A DNA stretch of 64,000 nucleotides from Alphaproteobacteria bacterium. GTDB lineage: Bacteria; Bacteroidota; Bacteroidia; Bacteroidales; FEN-979. Below the pieces are notes generated by a model. That model ran no database searches, was not told the origin of the DNA, and saw nothing but the letters and a program-made list of their open reading frames with translations. The DNA lies in assembly GCA_009928665.1 (NCBI GenBank), contig SACF01000004.1, forward strand, positions 92,273 through 156,272. Reading direction: 5' to 3'. Both the position numbers and the translations under genes were made by a program. Positions 35,703 to 44,753 of the stretch are shown here, piece by piece (position 1 is the stretch's first letter; every line of letters begins with the position of its first letter).

Positions 35703-36379
35703 GATGTTGCCTCCCGAATTAGTTTTGATATCACCTCCCCCGCTTCAATGCCGTTGTCGGCCCAGGCATCGGCCTTAACCATTTTATACAGTTCATGATC
35801 GTAACGGTATGGGGCTCCGCCCACGATGATTTTAATTTTATGCTCCATCCCGGTATCCTGCAGGATCTTCCGGACCCCGAGACAACCATTTTCTCCTCTT
35901 GCCGTATGGATCATCATCGACGAGATCCCGATCACCTGCGCCTTCCCGTCAATTGCAGCTTCGACAAACCGTTGCGGGGAGACGTTCAGCCCGAGATCGG
36001 TCACATCGATGGTCATGGCTTTCAGACAACCTGTAACTATTCTTTTTCCAAGCCCGTGAAAGTCACCCTGGGAGGTTCCGATAACCACGTGACCGATTAT
36101 GTTTTTTCTCTGCTTAAATTTCGGGATCATTTGTTCGGTGACCTCGGCAGCAATCTGTGAGGTTATAAAATGCTGGGCCAGGCTTGCTCCGAAATTTTCG
36201 CTGATCGACCTGACCATCCTGTCGATGGTCGGGATAACCACCCTGAAGACCACATCTTCGGGCATCAATCCCTGATCGACCGCATATTGCACGGCCTGTA
36301 GTGCGCGTTCCCGGTCGGTATCTAAAATGGCCTCGGTGAATTTGCGGGTAGTGGCTGTCACCAATTCGTTCATACGCAT
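35699..36379 (-). CDS. Corrinoid-binding protein (MetH/MtaC-like)
   Basis: 226 residues. An N-terminal helical cap (about 1-90) is followed by a B12-binding Rossmann domain (about 95-222). The corrinoid motif D-x-H-x-x-G is present as DFHGLG (Asp106, His108, Gly111), with His108 as the likely lower axial ligand of cobalt, and later GISSMM and VGGAPYR segments as in the family. The same two-domain layout occurs in MtaC, MtbC and MttC, in MetH and in the CarH photoreceptor. No DNA-binding domain is present, so CarH-type repression is excluded. It would carry the methyl group for the adjacent UroD-like enzyme, or serve as a corrinoid sensor for the kinases around it. Confidence 0.93.
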   Translation of the reverse strand: MRMNELVTATTRKFTEAILDTDRERALQAVQYAVDQGLMPEDVVFRVVIPTIDRMVRSISENFGASLAQHFITSQIAAEVTEQMIPKFKQRKNIIGHVVIGTSQGDFHGLGKRIVTGCLKAMTIDVTDLGLNVSPQRFVEAAIDGKAQVIGISSMMIHTARGENGCLGVRKILQDTGMEHKIKIIVGGAPYRYDHELYKMVKADAWADNGIEAGEVISKLIREATS

Positions 36380-36400
36380 TCAGTTAAGCTCAGATTGGTC

Positions 36401-38071
36401 TTATTTGTCCAGGACTTTACTGATTGATGATAACAAAATGGTTCGGGTAAAAGGTTTCGGCAGAAACGCGTTGAAGCCTTCTGCGAAGAGTCGCTTTTTG
36501 TCCTCCATACTGGTAAATCCGGTTACGGCAATGAACGGGACGGTGGCATTGGATTCCAGTTCCCGGATCTGTTTCAGCGCCTCCACCCCGTCGATCCCGG
36601 TTCCCAGGTTGATATCCATCAGGATGACATCGTAGTATTTTTCATGGGCCATTCTAACGGCAGATTCCCCATTGTAAGCCTTCTCGATCCTGAAAGTACC
36701 CTCCAGGTACATCTCCAACAGTTCTACATTGTATTCGTTATCTTCCACGACGAGGGCTGTAAGTAAGGGTTTTTGCTCCTCCTGAGTAACGACAGCGGGA
36801 ACGGGTTCCTTCATCTCCCACGTATCATGCCCGTTTGGTTCAGTCTGCGATTCCCTGGTCATGATTTCCGGGAAGCGAACGGTAAACGTGGTTCCCTGAT
36901 CCGGAACACTATGTAAAGATATTTCGCCCTGAAGCCGGGTCAGTATCCGTTTACACAGGGAAAGTCCGATCCCCAGCCCTTCGTAATAGCGTCCCTGCCC
37001 CTCACTGACCTGCCTGAAATCATCAAATACCTGGGTGTGAAACTCGGGAGCGATCCCGATGCCTGTATCACTAACCTCAAACACGGCAAACCCGGATGTT
37101 TCGCCAGTCTCTTTTTTCACCCGGACCTGAATTGATCCCTTGTGGGTGAATTTGATGGCATTATCGATCAGATTGGTAAGGATCAGGCTGGCGAACGACC
37201 GGTTAAAGCAGGTCAGAATCCCAGGTGGCACTGACACCTCAACGGCCAGGTTCTTTCTTAATGCAAGATCCCGGAAATCATTGGTAATCTGCTCCGCCAT
37301 CTCGCTGAGGTTGATCATCTCCATGTCGGGCGGCTTTTTATCAGCTTCAAAAACGGCCAGGTCTACCATGCTGTTCAGGGTTTTTAACAACCTCTTACCT
37401 GAGGTGTTGACCATATTTGCCATGGTTCTGACCTCCTCTATCGATTCGGTGTATTTCATCAGCTCCGAAAACCCGAGGATGCTGTTCATGGGCGTGCGGA
37501 ACTCGTGGTTCATGTTTGCCAATAACGATGACTTCAACCGGGAAGATTCCTCGGCCTTGTCGCGGGCTACCAGGAGTTCCTGTTCGGCTTCCTTCCTTCT
37601 TTCTATTTCCTCTTTGAGGATCTCCTGATTTTGTTCCAGATCCTGAACCAGTTGTTGCAATGTTTCGTAGAGTTCCTTATTTTGTTTGATCAGCTTCTTC
37701 TTTTCGAGCGAGTTGTCCATGATGAGACGCATGTCGTTCTCCTCATAGGGCTTGTTGAAATAGTAGGTGATCATGCTGCCGTTGATCGATTTGATCACTG
37801 CATCGATGTCGGAATAACCGGTAATCAGCATGCGTACGGTTTCGGGATATTCGACCCGGATTTTCTGCAGGAATTCCACCCCGGTGATCCCCGGCATCCG
37901 CTGGTCGGAGATGACCAGGTCGATGTCGGTTTTTTTCATGATCTCATAGCCTTCCTCGGCCGATTTTGCAGTGTACACATTATAAGTATCCCGAAAGATG
38001 CTTTTAAACCCGATCAGACTCGCCTCTTCATCATCGATGTAAAGGATTTTGTTTTTTGTTTCGTCAGACAT
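36401..38071 (-). CDS. Hybrid REC-HK-REC histidine kinase
   Basis: 556 residues, cytosolic. First receiver (about 8-125) with Asp56 in LVISDQRMPG and the GYSD and FNKPYE motifs typical of RpfG-like receivers. A coiled coil (about 130-175) leads to HisKA with His189 in LLANMNHEFRTPMNSILGF; Asn replaces the usual Ser before His. HATPase_c follows (about 300-410; DTGIGIAPEFH, GIGLSLCKRIL). The second receiver (about 433-552) has Asp486 in VILMDINLG, with a TGIDGVE loop in place of MPxMDG. It overlaps the upstream REC-HK gene by eight bases and precedes the corrinoid gene by 21 bases. The likely role is a relay step. Confidence 0.93.
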   Translation of the reverse strand: MSDETKNKILYIDDEEASLIGFKSIFRDTYNVYTAKSAEEGYEIMKKTDIDLVISDQRMPGITGVEFLQKIRVEYPETVRMLITGYSDIDAVIKSINGSMITYYFNKPYEENDMRLIMDNSLEKKKLIKQNKELYETLQQLVQDLEQNQEILKEEIERRKEAEQELLVARDKAEESSRLKSSLLANMNHEFRTPMNSILGFSELMKYTESIEEVRTMANMVNTSGKRLLKTLNSMVDLAVFEADKKPPDMEMINLSEMAEQITNDFRDLALRKNLAVEVSVPPGILTCFNRSFASLILTNLIDNAIKFTHKGSIQVRVKKETGETSGFAVFEVSDTGIGIAPEFHTQVFDDFRQVSEGQGRYYEGLGIGLSLCKRILTRLQGEISLHSVPDQGTTFTVRFPEIMTRESQTEPNGHDTWEMKEPVPAVVTQEEQKPLLTALVVEDNEYNVELLEMYLEGTFRIEKAYNGESAVRMAHEKYYDVILMDINLGTGIDGVEALKQIRELESNATVPFIAVTGFTSMEDKKRLFAEGFNAFLPKPFTRTILLSSISKVLDK

Positions 38072-39344
38072 ATTCTGGTTTTTGTACTGGTAAGGTTATT
38101 AGGAAAGATGCTCCTGATTGTTCAAGGTTTTTCGCTTCGACCATCCCGCCGTGTTCGCGGATGATGTTGCTGCTGATCGACAATCCGAGCCCCATCCCTT
38201 TTCCGACAGGTTTGGTAGTAAAAAAGGGATCAAACATTTTGCCGATAATATTTTCGGGGATCCCTTTCCCGGTATCGGTAATTTCGATGGTGGCCCAGGT
38301 GGATCCGTTGCTTTCGATCACGTTGGTTGTAATGGTGATCTGTTCGCGGTCGGTCATCTCCTTTTTCGCCTCGATGGCATCGATGGCGTTGGAGATAATG
38401 TTCATTAAAACCTGGCTGAGCCGGGCAGGATAACAGGGTATCGGGGGAATCGGTCCGTATTCTTTGACCACCCGGATGCGGTTGTTGATCTTGTGTTGTA
38501 AAAGCAGGAGGGTTGAGTCGATGTTTTCATGGATGTCGATCTCTTTCATATCCGCTTCATCGATACGTGCAAAGCGGCGGAGGCTTTGCACGATTCCCGT
38601 AATTCTTTGGGCGCCGTTCACAATATTGGCGGTAAGGAGTTTCAATTCATCCATACGTTCGCTGAAGTCGTTTTGTTCTTTGAATACGGATAACTCCTGA
38701 ATTTTTGATCCATCGCATTGTTCAAAGAGCTCCTCATATTTTTTCTGAAGTTCCAGGAAGAAGTCAATGTTTTTTGAAATCCCGAGTGAAGAGGTGTAGA
38801 TAAAGGAGATGGGATTGTTGATCTCGTGGGCAATTCCGGCGGTAAGGACCCCGAGTGATGCCATTTTTTCAGAGTTGATCAGTTGGCTCTGGGCCTCTTT
38901 AAGTTGTGCAAGGGCCTGGTTAAGGTCATAATTCCTGATTTCGAGCAGGCGTTGGTATTTGCGCAGGGCAAGGTGGGTCCGCACCCGCGCCAGCGCTTCG
39001 GCGATCTGGAAGGGTTTGGAAATAAAGTCAACGCCACCGGTTTCAAAGGCGGTCACCTTATCGAAGGTATCGGTGAGGGCGCTGATGAAGATGACCGGGA
39101 TTCCGCTCAGGGTCTCATTTTGTTTGAGGATCCTGCACACCTCGAAACCGTTCATTTCGGGCATGTTCACATCGAGGAGTATGATGTCGGGTGGATCGTG
39201 TTCGGCCGAACGGATGCCCATTGAGCCGCTGGTGACTGCCCTAACCTTATACCCCTCTTTCTGAAACAGGTGGATGAGGACTTCGAGGTTAGCCGGTGTG
39301 TCATCCACGATGAGAATAGTCTCTTTGTTTTGATCGGCTTCCAT
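38064..39344 (-). CDS. REC-HK protein
   Basis: 426 residues from the ATG at 39344; a start at 39368 would overlap the upstream gene's stop and is not needed. A receiver (about 9-125) has Asp58 in IILLDVNMPEMNG. A coiled coil precedes HisKA with His173 in LTAGIAHEINNPISFIYT, an NtrB/HEINNP-type box, and HATPase_c (NIISNAIDAI, DTGKGIPEN, FDPFFTTKPVGKGMGLGLSI). It has no output domain. It may receive phosphate from the hybrid kinase encoded just upstream (10-base gap) and pass it to the REC-HK-REC protein that follows. The layout is of the atypical REC-first kinases that link two relays. Confidence 0.93.
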   Translation of the reverse strand: MEADQNKETILIVDDTPANLEVLIHLFQKEGYKVRAVTSGSMGIRSAEHDPPDIILLDVNMPEMNGFEVCRILKQNETLSGIPVIFISALTDTFDKVTAFETGGVDFISKPFQIAEALARVRTHLALRKYQRLLEIRNYDLNQALAQLKEAQSQLINSEKMASLGVLTAGIAHEINNPISFIYTSSLGISKNIDFFLELQKKYEELFEQCDGSKIQELSVFKEQNDFSERMDELKLLTANIVNGAQRITGIVQSLRRFARIDEADMKEIDIHENIDSTLLLLQHKINNRIRVVKEYGPIPPIPCYPARLSQVLMNIISNAIDAIEAKKEMTDREQITITTNVIESNGSTWATIEITDTGKGIPENIIGKMFDPFFTTKPVGKGMGLGLSISSNIIREHGGMVEAKNLEQSGASFLITLPVQKPEYV

Positions 39345-39354
39345 AATTTTGCTT

Positions 39355-41877
39355 TTATTTAAGATCAAAGAGTTGGTTCAGTGTTTCCAGATTGAATGAT
39401 TTTACGAGGGCCCGGAGCCGGGATGCCAGGTTGGCATCAAAGGGATCGATCAACCCTATTTTTTCCTCGAGTGCCGCGATATCGCCATCGATCAGCGCAT
39501 CTTTGATCTGCTCCGCGACAGCGCTGGGAATAGCGTAAATATCCTCCGCGTTGAGTGGTTCAGATCGCTCCCGGGTGGCGGGTACCTCTTCCTCTTCCAG
39601 GCTGATGAACTTCACATCCAGCCGTTCTGCAATTTTCTCAAATATTTCGTACTCCCTGAAAGGCTTCTTGATGAATTCGTCGGCGCCCGATTCAAGGATA
39701 TTCTGCTTGTCCTCTTCGAAAACACTCGCGGTCACGGCGATAATATGAACCTCCTTCCCGCCGGGGAGATCCCGGATGGTGCGGATCGCTTCAAACCCAT
39801 CCATAACGGGCATGAACATATCCATCAGGATAAGGTCGGGATTCCATGATTTGTACAGTTCGATGGCTTCGAGTCCATCGCTGGCCGATTCAATGGCAAA
39901 CCCCACTTTGGAGAGCATCTTGGTCAGGAGTTTCCGGTTGGCTTCCTTATCATCCACCACAAGAATTCGGAGCTCTTTCTGGCCCGGTTCAAGTCCGATG
40001 ACCTTGTTTTTCCGCTCCCGGAACACCACATTTTTCTGATCGCCCTCGCTGATCTCGATGTAAAACCGGAAAAGGGAACCCTGTCCCACCCTGCTTTTCA
40101 CTGATATGTCACCCCGCATCATGTGTATATATTCCTTGCAGATGGCCAGCCCCAAGCCGGTGCCCGATTGGATCTGCTTGCCGCTGCGGGTTTGTTCGAA
40201 TTGCTGGAACACCTTGCCGATCTCCTCCTCCGCGATCCCGGTACCGGTATCTTCGACTTCCACGTATAACAGGTATTTCACGGGTGGTGTTGCGACAGTC
40301 CAGGCTCTGAGGATGATGCCTCCCTCGGTGGTGAACTTGACCGCGTTGCTCAACAGGTTGATGATTATCTGTCTGATTTTCCCTTCATCTGCGTCGACTA
40401 TCCTGGGAACAGTTTCCGCTATTTCGAGCATCAGGTACAGTTTCTTCTCATCGGTTTTTGTGCGGAAGAGGGTGCCGACCTCTTCAAACAGGCCGGGCAG
40501 GTTAAAGGTGATGCTGTTAAGCTGGATCCTGCCCGCTTCGATTTTCGACATTTCAAGAATGTTGTTGATCAGGGCAAGCAGGTGCTCTCCGCTTGAATTG
40601 ATGATGGCAATATTTTCGCGCTGATCCACAGAAAGCGTCATATCCTTTTCCATCAGCTGGGAGAAGCCCAGTATGGCGTTGAGGGGGGTTCTGATCTCGT
40701 GCGACATGTTGGCCAGGAAGATGCTCTTCGCCTTGTTTGCAAAAACGGCGGCTTCCTTTTCCACCTGGAGTTTCTCGATTCGTTTTTGTTCCGAGATATC
40801 TTCAAAGATCCCGACACCGCCGATGATCCGGTTTTTATCCGAAAACAAGGGTGTGTATATCGCCCTGATGAACGTGGTCACCCCGCTTGTGGTAGAGGTA
40901 TAATTACCGGTGAAGGTGGCTGGTTCCCCGTGCAATGACCGGTCGAAGGCTTTCAGCATCTCCTTGTCGTGAATCGTGTTGTACAGTTTTTTCCCGAGGA
41001 TTTCCTCCTTGTGAAGGCTGAATATTTCCTCATGCCCTTTGTTTACTGTGGATATCGTACCGTCCGGTCCGTAATGAATGAATCCGAATGGTGCGTTGTC
41101 GAGGATCAGGTTCAGTTTCTCATTAGAGATCCGGATCTCGCGGGCGGTCATGACAGACTCCTGTTCGCGGAGTCTGATTTGTTCCAGCATCTCATTAAAC
41201 CGGTCATACAAAATCCCGATCTCATCGTCTCCCTTGCGGGTAATCCGGAGTGAATAATCCCCGCTCCGGGAGATCACATCCGTGAATTCAGCCAGCTTTA
41301 AGATCGGTTTCGAAATAAATCCCTGCAGGTAACTGGTCAGAAAGTAGCTCAGGGTCACCAGGATGACCATCACCAACAGCAGTAACCCAACATACTCCCT
41401 TATCTGACGATCGAGCAGGTCGGTTGAGGCTACCAGGACGATGGTTCCGAAATGCTGCGACTGGTAATGGATGGGCTCCGCCACAAAAAGGTATCTCCCG
41501 GTATAACCCGATACAATCTTTTTGGGATCGATCACCCCGGGAAAGACAGTCTTTATCGGGTCGAACCGTGCAATTAGAGAATCCTTCTCATTGAAGAGGA
41601 GCGCTGATGAAACCTCCGGAACTGATTTGACCTTGCGAAGCACATCGGATGCGCCTTCAGGATCAGAAAAGGCAAGGGGCGATATGCAGTATTCACCGAT
41701 CAACCGTGCGTGGAGGTGCATGCTGTTTTCGAGATCGCCCTTATAGTCCCGGATGCCCCAGGTGATCAGCAGTGAAAATGCAATGAGAATCACAAGAAGC
41801 AAAACCACCAGAACCAGAAAGATCAATTTGTGTTTTATCGAGAGCCTTGAAATGAACCCTTTGCTGATCCTGATCAT
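39355..41877 (-). CDS. Membrane hybrid histidine kinase with CHASE8-like domain
   Basis: 840 residues. Membrane helices at about 17-40 and 162-185 enclose a periplasmic CHASE8-like sensor domain (ARLIGEYCISPLAFSDPEGASDVL). HAMP (about 186-240), PAS (about 250-370), HisKA with His393 in FLANMSHEIRTPLNAILGF, HATPase_c (LLSNAVKFTTEGG, DTGTGIAEEEI, GTGLGLAICKEYI), and a receiver with Asp686 in LILMDMFMPVMDG follow. The C-terminal ~90 residues (IPSAVAEQIKDALIDGDIAALEEKIGLIDPF) look like the degenerate helical tail that follows the receiver in many such kinases. It is the only membrane-anchored kinase in the leftward operon and so the likely reader of the periplasmic YfiR protein encoded upstream. 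Confidence 0.94.
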   Translation of the reverse strand: MIRISKGFISRLSIKHKLIFLVLVVLLLVILIAFSLLITWGIRDYKGDLENSMHLHARLIGEYCISPLAFSDPEGASDVLRKVKSVPEVSSALLFNEKDSLIARFDPIKTVFPGVIDPKKIVSGYTGRYLFVAEPIHYQSQHFGTIVLVASTDLLDRQIREYVGLLLLVMVILVTLSYFLTSYLQGFISKPILKLAEFTDVISRSGDYSLRITRKGDDEIGILYDRFNEMLEQIRLREQESVMTAREIRISNEKLNLILDNAPFGFIHYGPDGTISTVNKGHEEIFSLHKEEILGKKLYNTIHDKEMLKAFDRSLHGEPATFTGNYTSTTSGVTTFIRAIYTPLFSDKNRIIGGVGIFEDISEQKRIEKLQVEKEAAVFANKAKSIFLANMSHEIRTPLNAILGFSQLMEKDMTLSVDQRENIAIINSSGEHLLALINNILEMSKIEAGRIQLNSITFNLPGLFEEVGTLFRTKTDEKKLYLMLEIAETVPRIVDADEGKIRQIIINLLSNAVKFTTEGGIILRAWTVATPPVKYLLYVEVEDTGTGIAEEEIGKVFQQFEQTRSGKQIQSGTGLGLAICKEYIHMMRGDISVKSRVGQGSLFRFYIEISEGDQKNVVFRERKNKVIGLEPGQKELRILVVDDKEANRKLLTKMLSKVGFAIESASDGLEAIELYKSWNPDLILMDMFMPVMDGFEAIRTIRDLPGGKEVHIIAVTASVFEEDKQNILESGADEFIKKPFREYEIFEKIAERLDVKFISLEEEEVPATRERSEPLNAEDIYAIPSAVAEQIKDALIDGDIAALEEKIGLIDPFDANLASRLRALVKSFNLETLNQLFDLK

Positions 41878-41971
41878 ATTCGGGTTAATTGATGGTTATC
41901 CTGTATTGAATTGATAAAGCTGTATAAAATTAATCAGAAAACACTCATTTTTCACGAACCGTAAAAAATTC

Positions 41972-42517
41972 TCAGATATTCACCGGATCAACTATCCGGG
42001 CAACACGCAGGAGTCTGTAATCAATGTTAAACCCAGTCGATTTCATGGCTTTCTGATTGATCTCAAACCGGAGTTTCCCGTCCAGGTTAAAAAAATTGAT
42101 GAAACATCCGGCGCTGGCATACCCATCCGTATCTCCGACTGTCAGCACAGGTAATTTTTTTACCCGGTCGAGTATTTTCTCCAGGATTGATTTTTTCATC
42201 TGTGGCAGGTAGAGCATCTGACACTCGGTCAACTGACTGATATCACTGAGATTTACCACTTTCACCACCCGTTCCTTGATCCTATGATTCCGGTAAACAT
42301 CGCGGATTACATCCCCGAACTCCGGGTCATCAAGAACCGCGATGACAAACGGACTGGTCGAAGTCGTGGTATTATTCCCGGGCCAGTCGATGAAGAGCGC
42401 GATCTTTTCAAGCGCCACAGCTTTTAATTCAAATTCGGTAGTTTGTGTATATCCAGTCACGCTGAAGAACAGGATCAGATACCAAATCGCCTGTATTTTA
42501 ACCATTCTGAGAGTCAT
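41972..42517 (-). CDS. YfiR family (DUF4154) periplasmic protein
   Basis: 181 residues with a signal peptide (about 1-25, ending TGYTQ). The family pattern is clear: ELKAVALEKIALFIDWPG, FVIAVLDDPEFGDVI, VKVVNLSD, CQMLYLPQ, PVLTVGDTDGYASAGCFINFF, and KLRFEINQKAM. In Pseudomonas aeruginosa YfiR holds the diguanylate cyclase YfiN inactive from the periplasm. Here no GGDEF gene is nearby, and the likely partner is the CHASE8 hybrid kinase 94 bases downstream. Two Cys (CQMLYL, AGCFINF) could form the disulfide seen in YfiR. A paralogue with the same neighbours lies at 46918. Confidence 0.88.
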   Translation of the reverse strand: MTLRMVKIQAIWYLILFFSVTGYTQTTEFELKAVALEKIALFIDWPGNNTTTSTSPFVIAVLDDPEFGDVIRDVYRNHRIKERVVKVVNLSDISQLTECQMLYLPQMKKSILEKILDRVKKLPVLTVGDTDGYASAGCFINFFNLDGKLRFEINQKAMKSTGFNIDYRLLRVARIVDPVNI

Positions 42518-42570
42518 TTTTCCGATAATCGTTGATCATTTTTTGTAGATCCGGTTGCAGTCAAAGCGCT

Positions 42571-44631
42571 TTATCTGAAAGTCAATTTCAGGCCTGCCAT
42601 AAAGGAGAAACCCGTGTTGATGAACTGCCAGGGCATGGTATACCGGTTATTGGTCAGGTTGTAGCACTGGGCAAAACATTCCAGTTCGTATGATTCGCCC
42701 CTGGCAATACGCTGGGCCAGGTAGGCATTGATCAAAATTCCGGGAATGTATTTTGTCCTTGAGGATTTTGATGTGCCGTCGTAAAAGCCACCGTTGTACC
42801 CAAGTGTCGGAACGATGGAGAGTCCAAACGGGGCATGGTAATCGAGCCCGCAGTTGACCACGACGGAGGGCGCAAACGGGATCTCGACGTTGTTCTGATC
42901 GGGATTGGAATCGTTTTTAATGTCGGTCATCATATAGGTGGCATTGGCGAACCACGAAAGAGAGGAGCCTATTTTATGCGAAATTTCCACTTCACCTCCC
43001 ATGGAAGCCGAACGGGTGTTGATCGATTGGGATTGCGAAGGGTTCTGGCTTACGACATTATCCACGATGGCATCGTTAACCAGCGTATAGAACAGTCTCA
43101 GTCCTGCTTTCAGGGTGGAAGTAAAACTGCCTTCCAGTCCGGCATCGATACCGAGTCCGCTTTCCGGCTTCAGTCCGGGATTGGGAAGTTGGCCGTTGCG
43201 GCCGGGCACTTTGAAATCGCTCATGGAGATCGTCCCGCTGGTTGATTTGAGGCCCGGTGGCGCAAAGCTGCTCCCGGCGTTGGCATATACTGCAAACATT
43301 TTGCTGATGGTGTAACGGATCCCGGCGCTCCAGAGAAGCCGGTTCCAGGTTCTTTTCGACTGCTCCGGTGACTGGCAGTTTACCAGGGCAATGAGGTTCT
43401 GCACCCAGGCATACCGCAAGCCTCCTCTGAGCAGAAGCCCTTTTACCGGTCGCCACTCCTCCTGGGCATACACGCCAACCTGGGAGGAGGTTGCCCGGGT
43501 GCCGTAAATCCTGTAACCAACCAGCGGGTCAGTCCAGGTGGTGTAATCGGCGCCCTGGTAATCGGCGCCCACACTCAGCGCGCTCTGCTTCCCGTGCATC
43601 CAGGTCAGTGAAAGATCGGCAGGGACGATGAGTTGAGTCACCCCGTTATCTGATTTCAGCGTATCGATTACACCGTAAACGCTTTCCTGCCAGGTGCGGT
43701 CGTATGATCGCAACCCGATATGAGACTGCAGATGCAGTTTGCGGTTCAACGTAACATCGTACCCCGCGTTCAGCGTCCCGTAATCATTATCATATCCGCG
43801 GTACACCCTTCCTGCATCTCCCGTATGAAAGGTCTTCTGAAAAAAGAGCGTCACTTTCTGGGTCTCATCCTTCCCGGCGAAAAGGGTGATACCACCGTAA
43901 ATCTTTGTTTTTTTATACGCCGGATCTTTGTGCATATTCAGCCAGGAGCCCTCGGTTCCGTAATTGGTGTAATCAGACATTTCGTAAGTGACGCCGGCAA
44001 AATAGTTGAATCGACCGATCCGGTTTTGATGGAGAATCTGTCCATTCAGGGTGTTATAGGATCCAAATGAGGTACTGAAGGAGGTCTGCGGTTTCTCGAT
44101 CCGGTCCTTCAGGATGAGGTTTACAGTTCCGGTCAGAGGACTTTGAATCCCGGCAAAATCCTGGGAAAGGTAGTTGGGATAGATCACCGAGGCCGGACCC
44201 CGCTGAACCTCGACACGGTCGATGATATTCAGATCAAGCGACATGGGATCAATAAAAGCATCAACCGGAAGACCCTGGAGCATATAGGTGCTGTACTTGG
44301 GGCCGATTCCGCCATAGGTTCCCCAGTTGGCATCGTTGCGCGAGAGAACAGTCACGGAAGAGCCCGGAAGAACCGCGATCAGTTCGCACAGGTTCCGGTT
44401 TCCCAAAACGCTTGTTTCGATCGCCCGGGAAGTGACCAGGTCGACTTTTTGAGTCACATTACTCCCCGATTGCGGCAACTTCGATGGAGTGATTACGACA
44501 TTCATAAACGATTCAAGCTCCATCTTGAAGAGTTCGTCGACCGGTTTTTGATTAATCGTATCCTGGGCGAAATCGGGGGTCGTCCGAAGCATACAGAGTA
44601 TTCCGATAATGATGATAATTTTTATCTTCAT
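42571..44631 (-). CDS. TonB-dependent receptor (YfiR-associated type)
   Basis: 686 residues with a signal peptide (about 1-22). The plug domain (about 45-185) has LFKMELESFMNVVITPSK, the leader common in this receptor type, then LCELIAVLPGSSVTVLSR, YSTYMLQGLPVDAFIDP, RVEVQRGPASVIYPN and GTVNLILKD. The rest is the 22-strand barrel with NPGLKPESG and a C-terminal LKLTFR. There is no N-terminal carboxypeptidase-like domain and no SusD partner, so this is not a glycan-uptake pair. The substrate is unknown; a cobamide or metal chelate is possible given the corrinoid genes downstream. It is the first gene of the leftward operon. Confidence 0.9.
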   Translation of the reverse strand: MKIKIIIIIGILCMLRTTPDFAQDTINQKPVDELFKMELESFMNVVITPSKLPQSGSNVTQKVDLVTSRAIETSVLGNRNLCELIAVLPGSSVTVLSRNDANWGTYGGIGPKYSTYMLQGLPVDAFIDPMSLDLNIIDRVEVQRGPASVIYPNYLSQDFAGIQSPLTGTVNLILKDRIEKPQTSFSTSFGSYNTLNGQILHQNRIGRFNYFAGVTYEMSDYTNYGTEGSWLNMHKDPAYKKTKIYGGITLFAGKDETQKVTLFFQKTFHTGDAGRVYRGYDNDYGTLNAGYDVTLNRKLHLQSHIGLRSYDRTWQESVYGVIDTLKSDNGVTQLIVPADLSLTWMHGKQSALSVGADYQGADYTTWTDPLVGYRIYGTRATSSQVGVYAQEEWRPVKGLLLRGGLRYAWVQNLIALVNCQSPEQSKRTWNRLLWSAGIRYTISKMFAVYANAGSSFAPPGLKSTSGTISMSDFKVPGRNGQLPNPGLKPESGLGIDAGLEGSFTSTLKAGLRLFYTLVNDAIVDNVVSQNPSQSQSINTRSASMGGEVEISHKIGSSLSWFANATYMMTDIKNDSNPDQNNVEIPFAPSVVVNCGLDYHAPFGLSIVPTLGYNGGFYDGTSKSSRTKYIPGILINAYLAQRIARGESYELECFAQCYNLTNNRYTMPWQFINTGFSFMAGLKLTFR

Positions 44632-44678
44632 ACTAATTTAATTTTTAGGTTCTGAGTAAAATATTCCCCCATTTTATC

Positions 44679-44686
44679 TATATTTG
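44679..44686 (+). promoter_or_regulatory. Candidate -7 box for the rightward TonB receptor operon
   Basis: TATATTTG matches TAnnTTTG exactly. The implied start of transcription (about 44693) lies after the ATG at 44688 and before that at 44754, which supports the later start codon. No -33 TTTG was found at normal spacing. Confidence 0.45.
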
Positions 44687-44710
44687 ATTGTTTGGAACTG
44701 TCACCACAAA

Positions 44711-44718
44711 CAAATATA
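44711..44718 (-). promoter_or_regulatory. Candidate -7 box for the leftward TonB receptor operon
   Basis: The minus strand reads TATATTTG, an exact TAnnTTTG match, 79 bases before the ATG at 44631. It faces the equivalent box of the rightward operon, 24 bases away. Confidence 0.45.
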
Positions 44719-44753
44719 AGCAAAATATCTCTTGTTTTACATACTTTCCTGTC

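Noticed and set aside
35699..36379. CarH-type photoreceptor repressor
   Set aside because: The protein has the cap and B12 domain but no DNA-binding domain.
41972..42517. YfiBNR diguanylate cyclase control system
   Set aside because: Only the YfiR type is present; no GGDEF or YfiB-like gene is in the window.
44632..44753. Cobalamin riboswitch before the TonB receptor gene
   Set aside because: The gap is only 122 bases, shared by two divergent promoters, and no B12-box-like sequence was seen; a cobalamin riboswitch needs about 200 bases.
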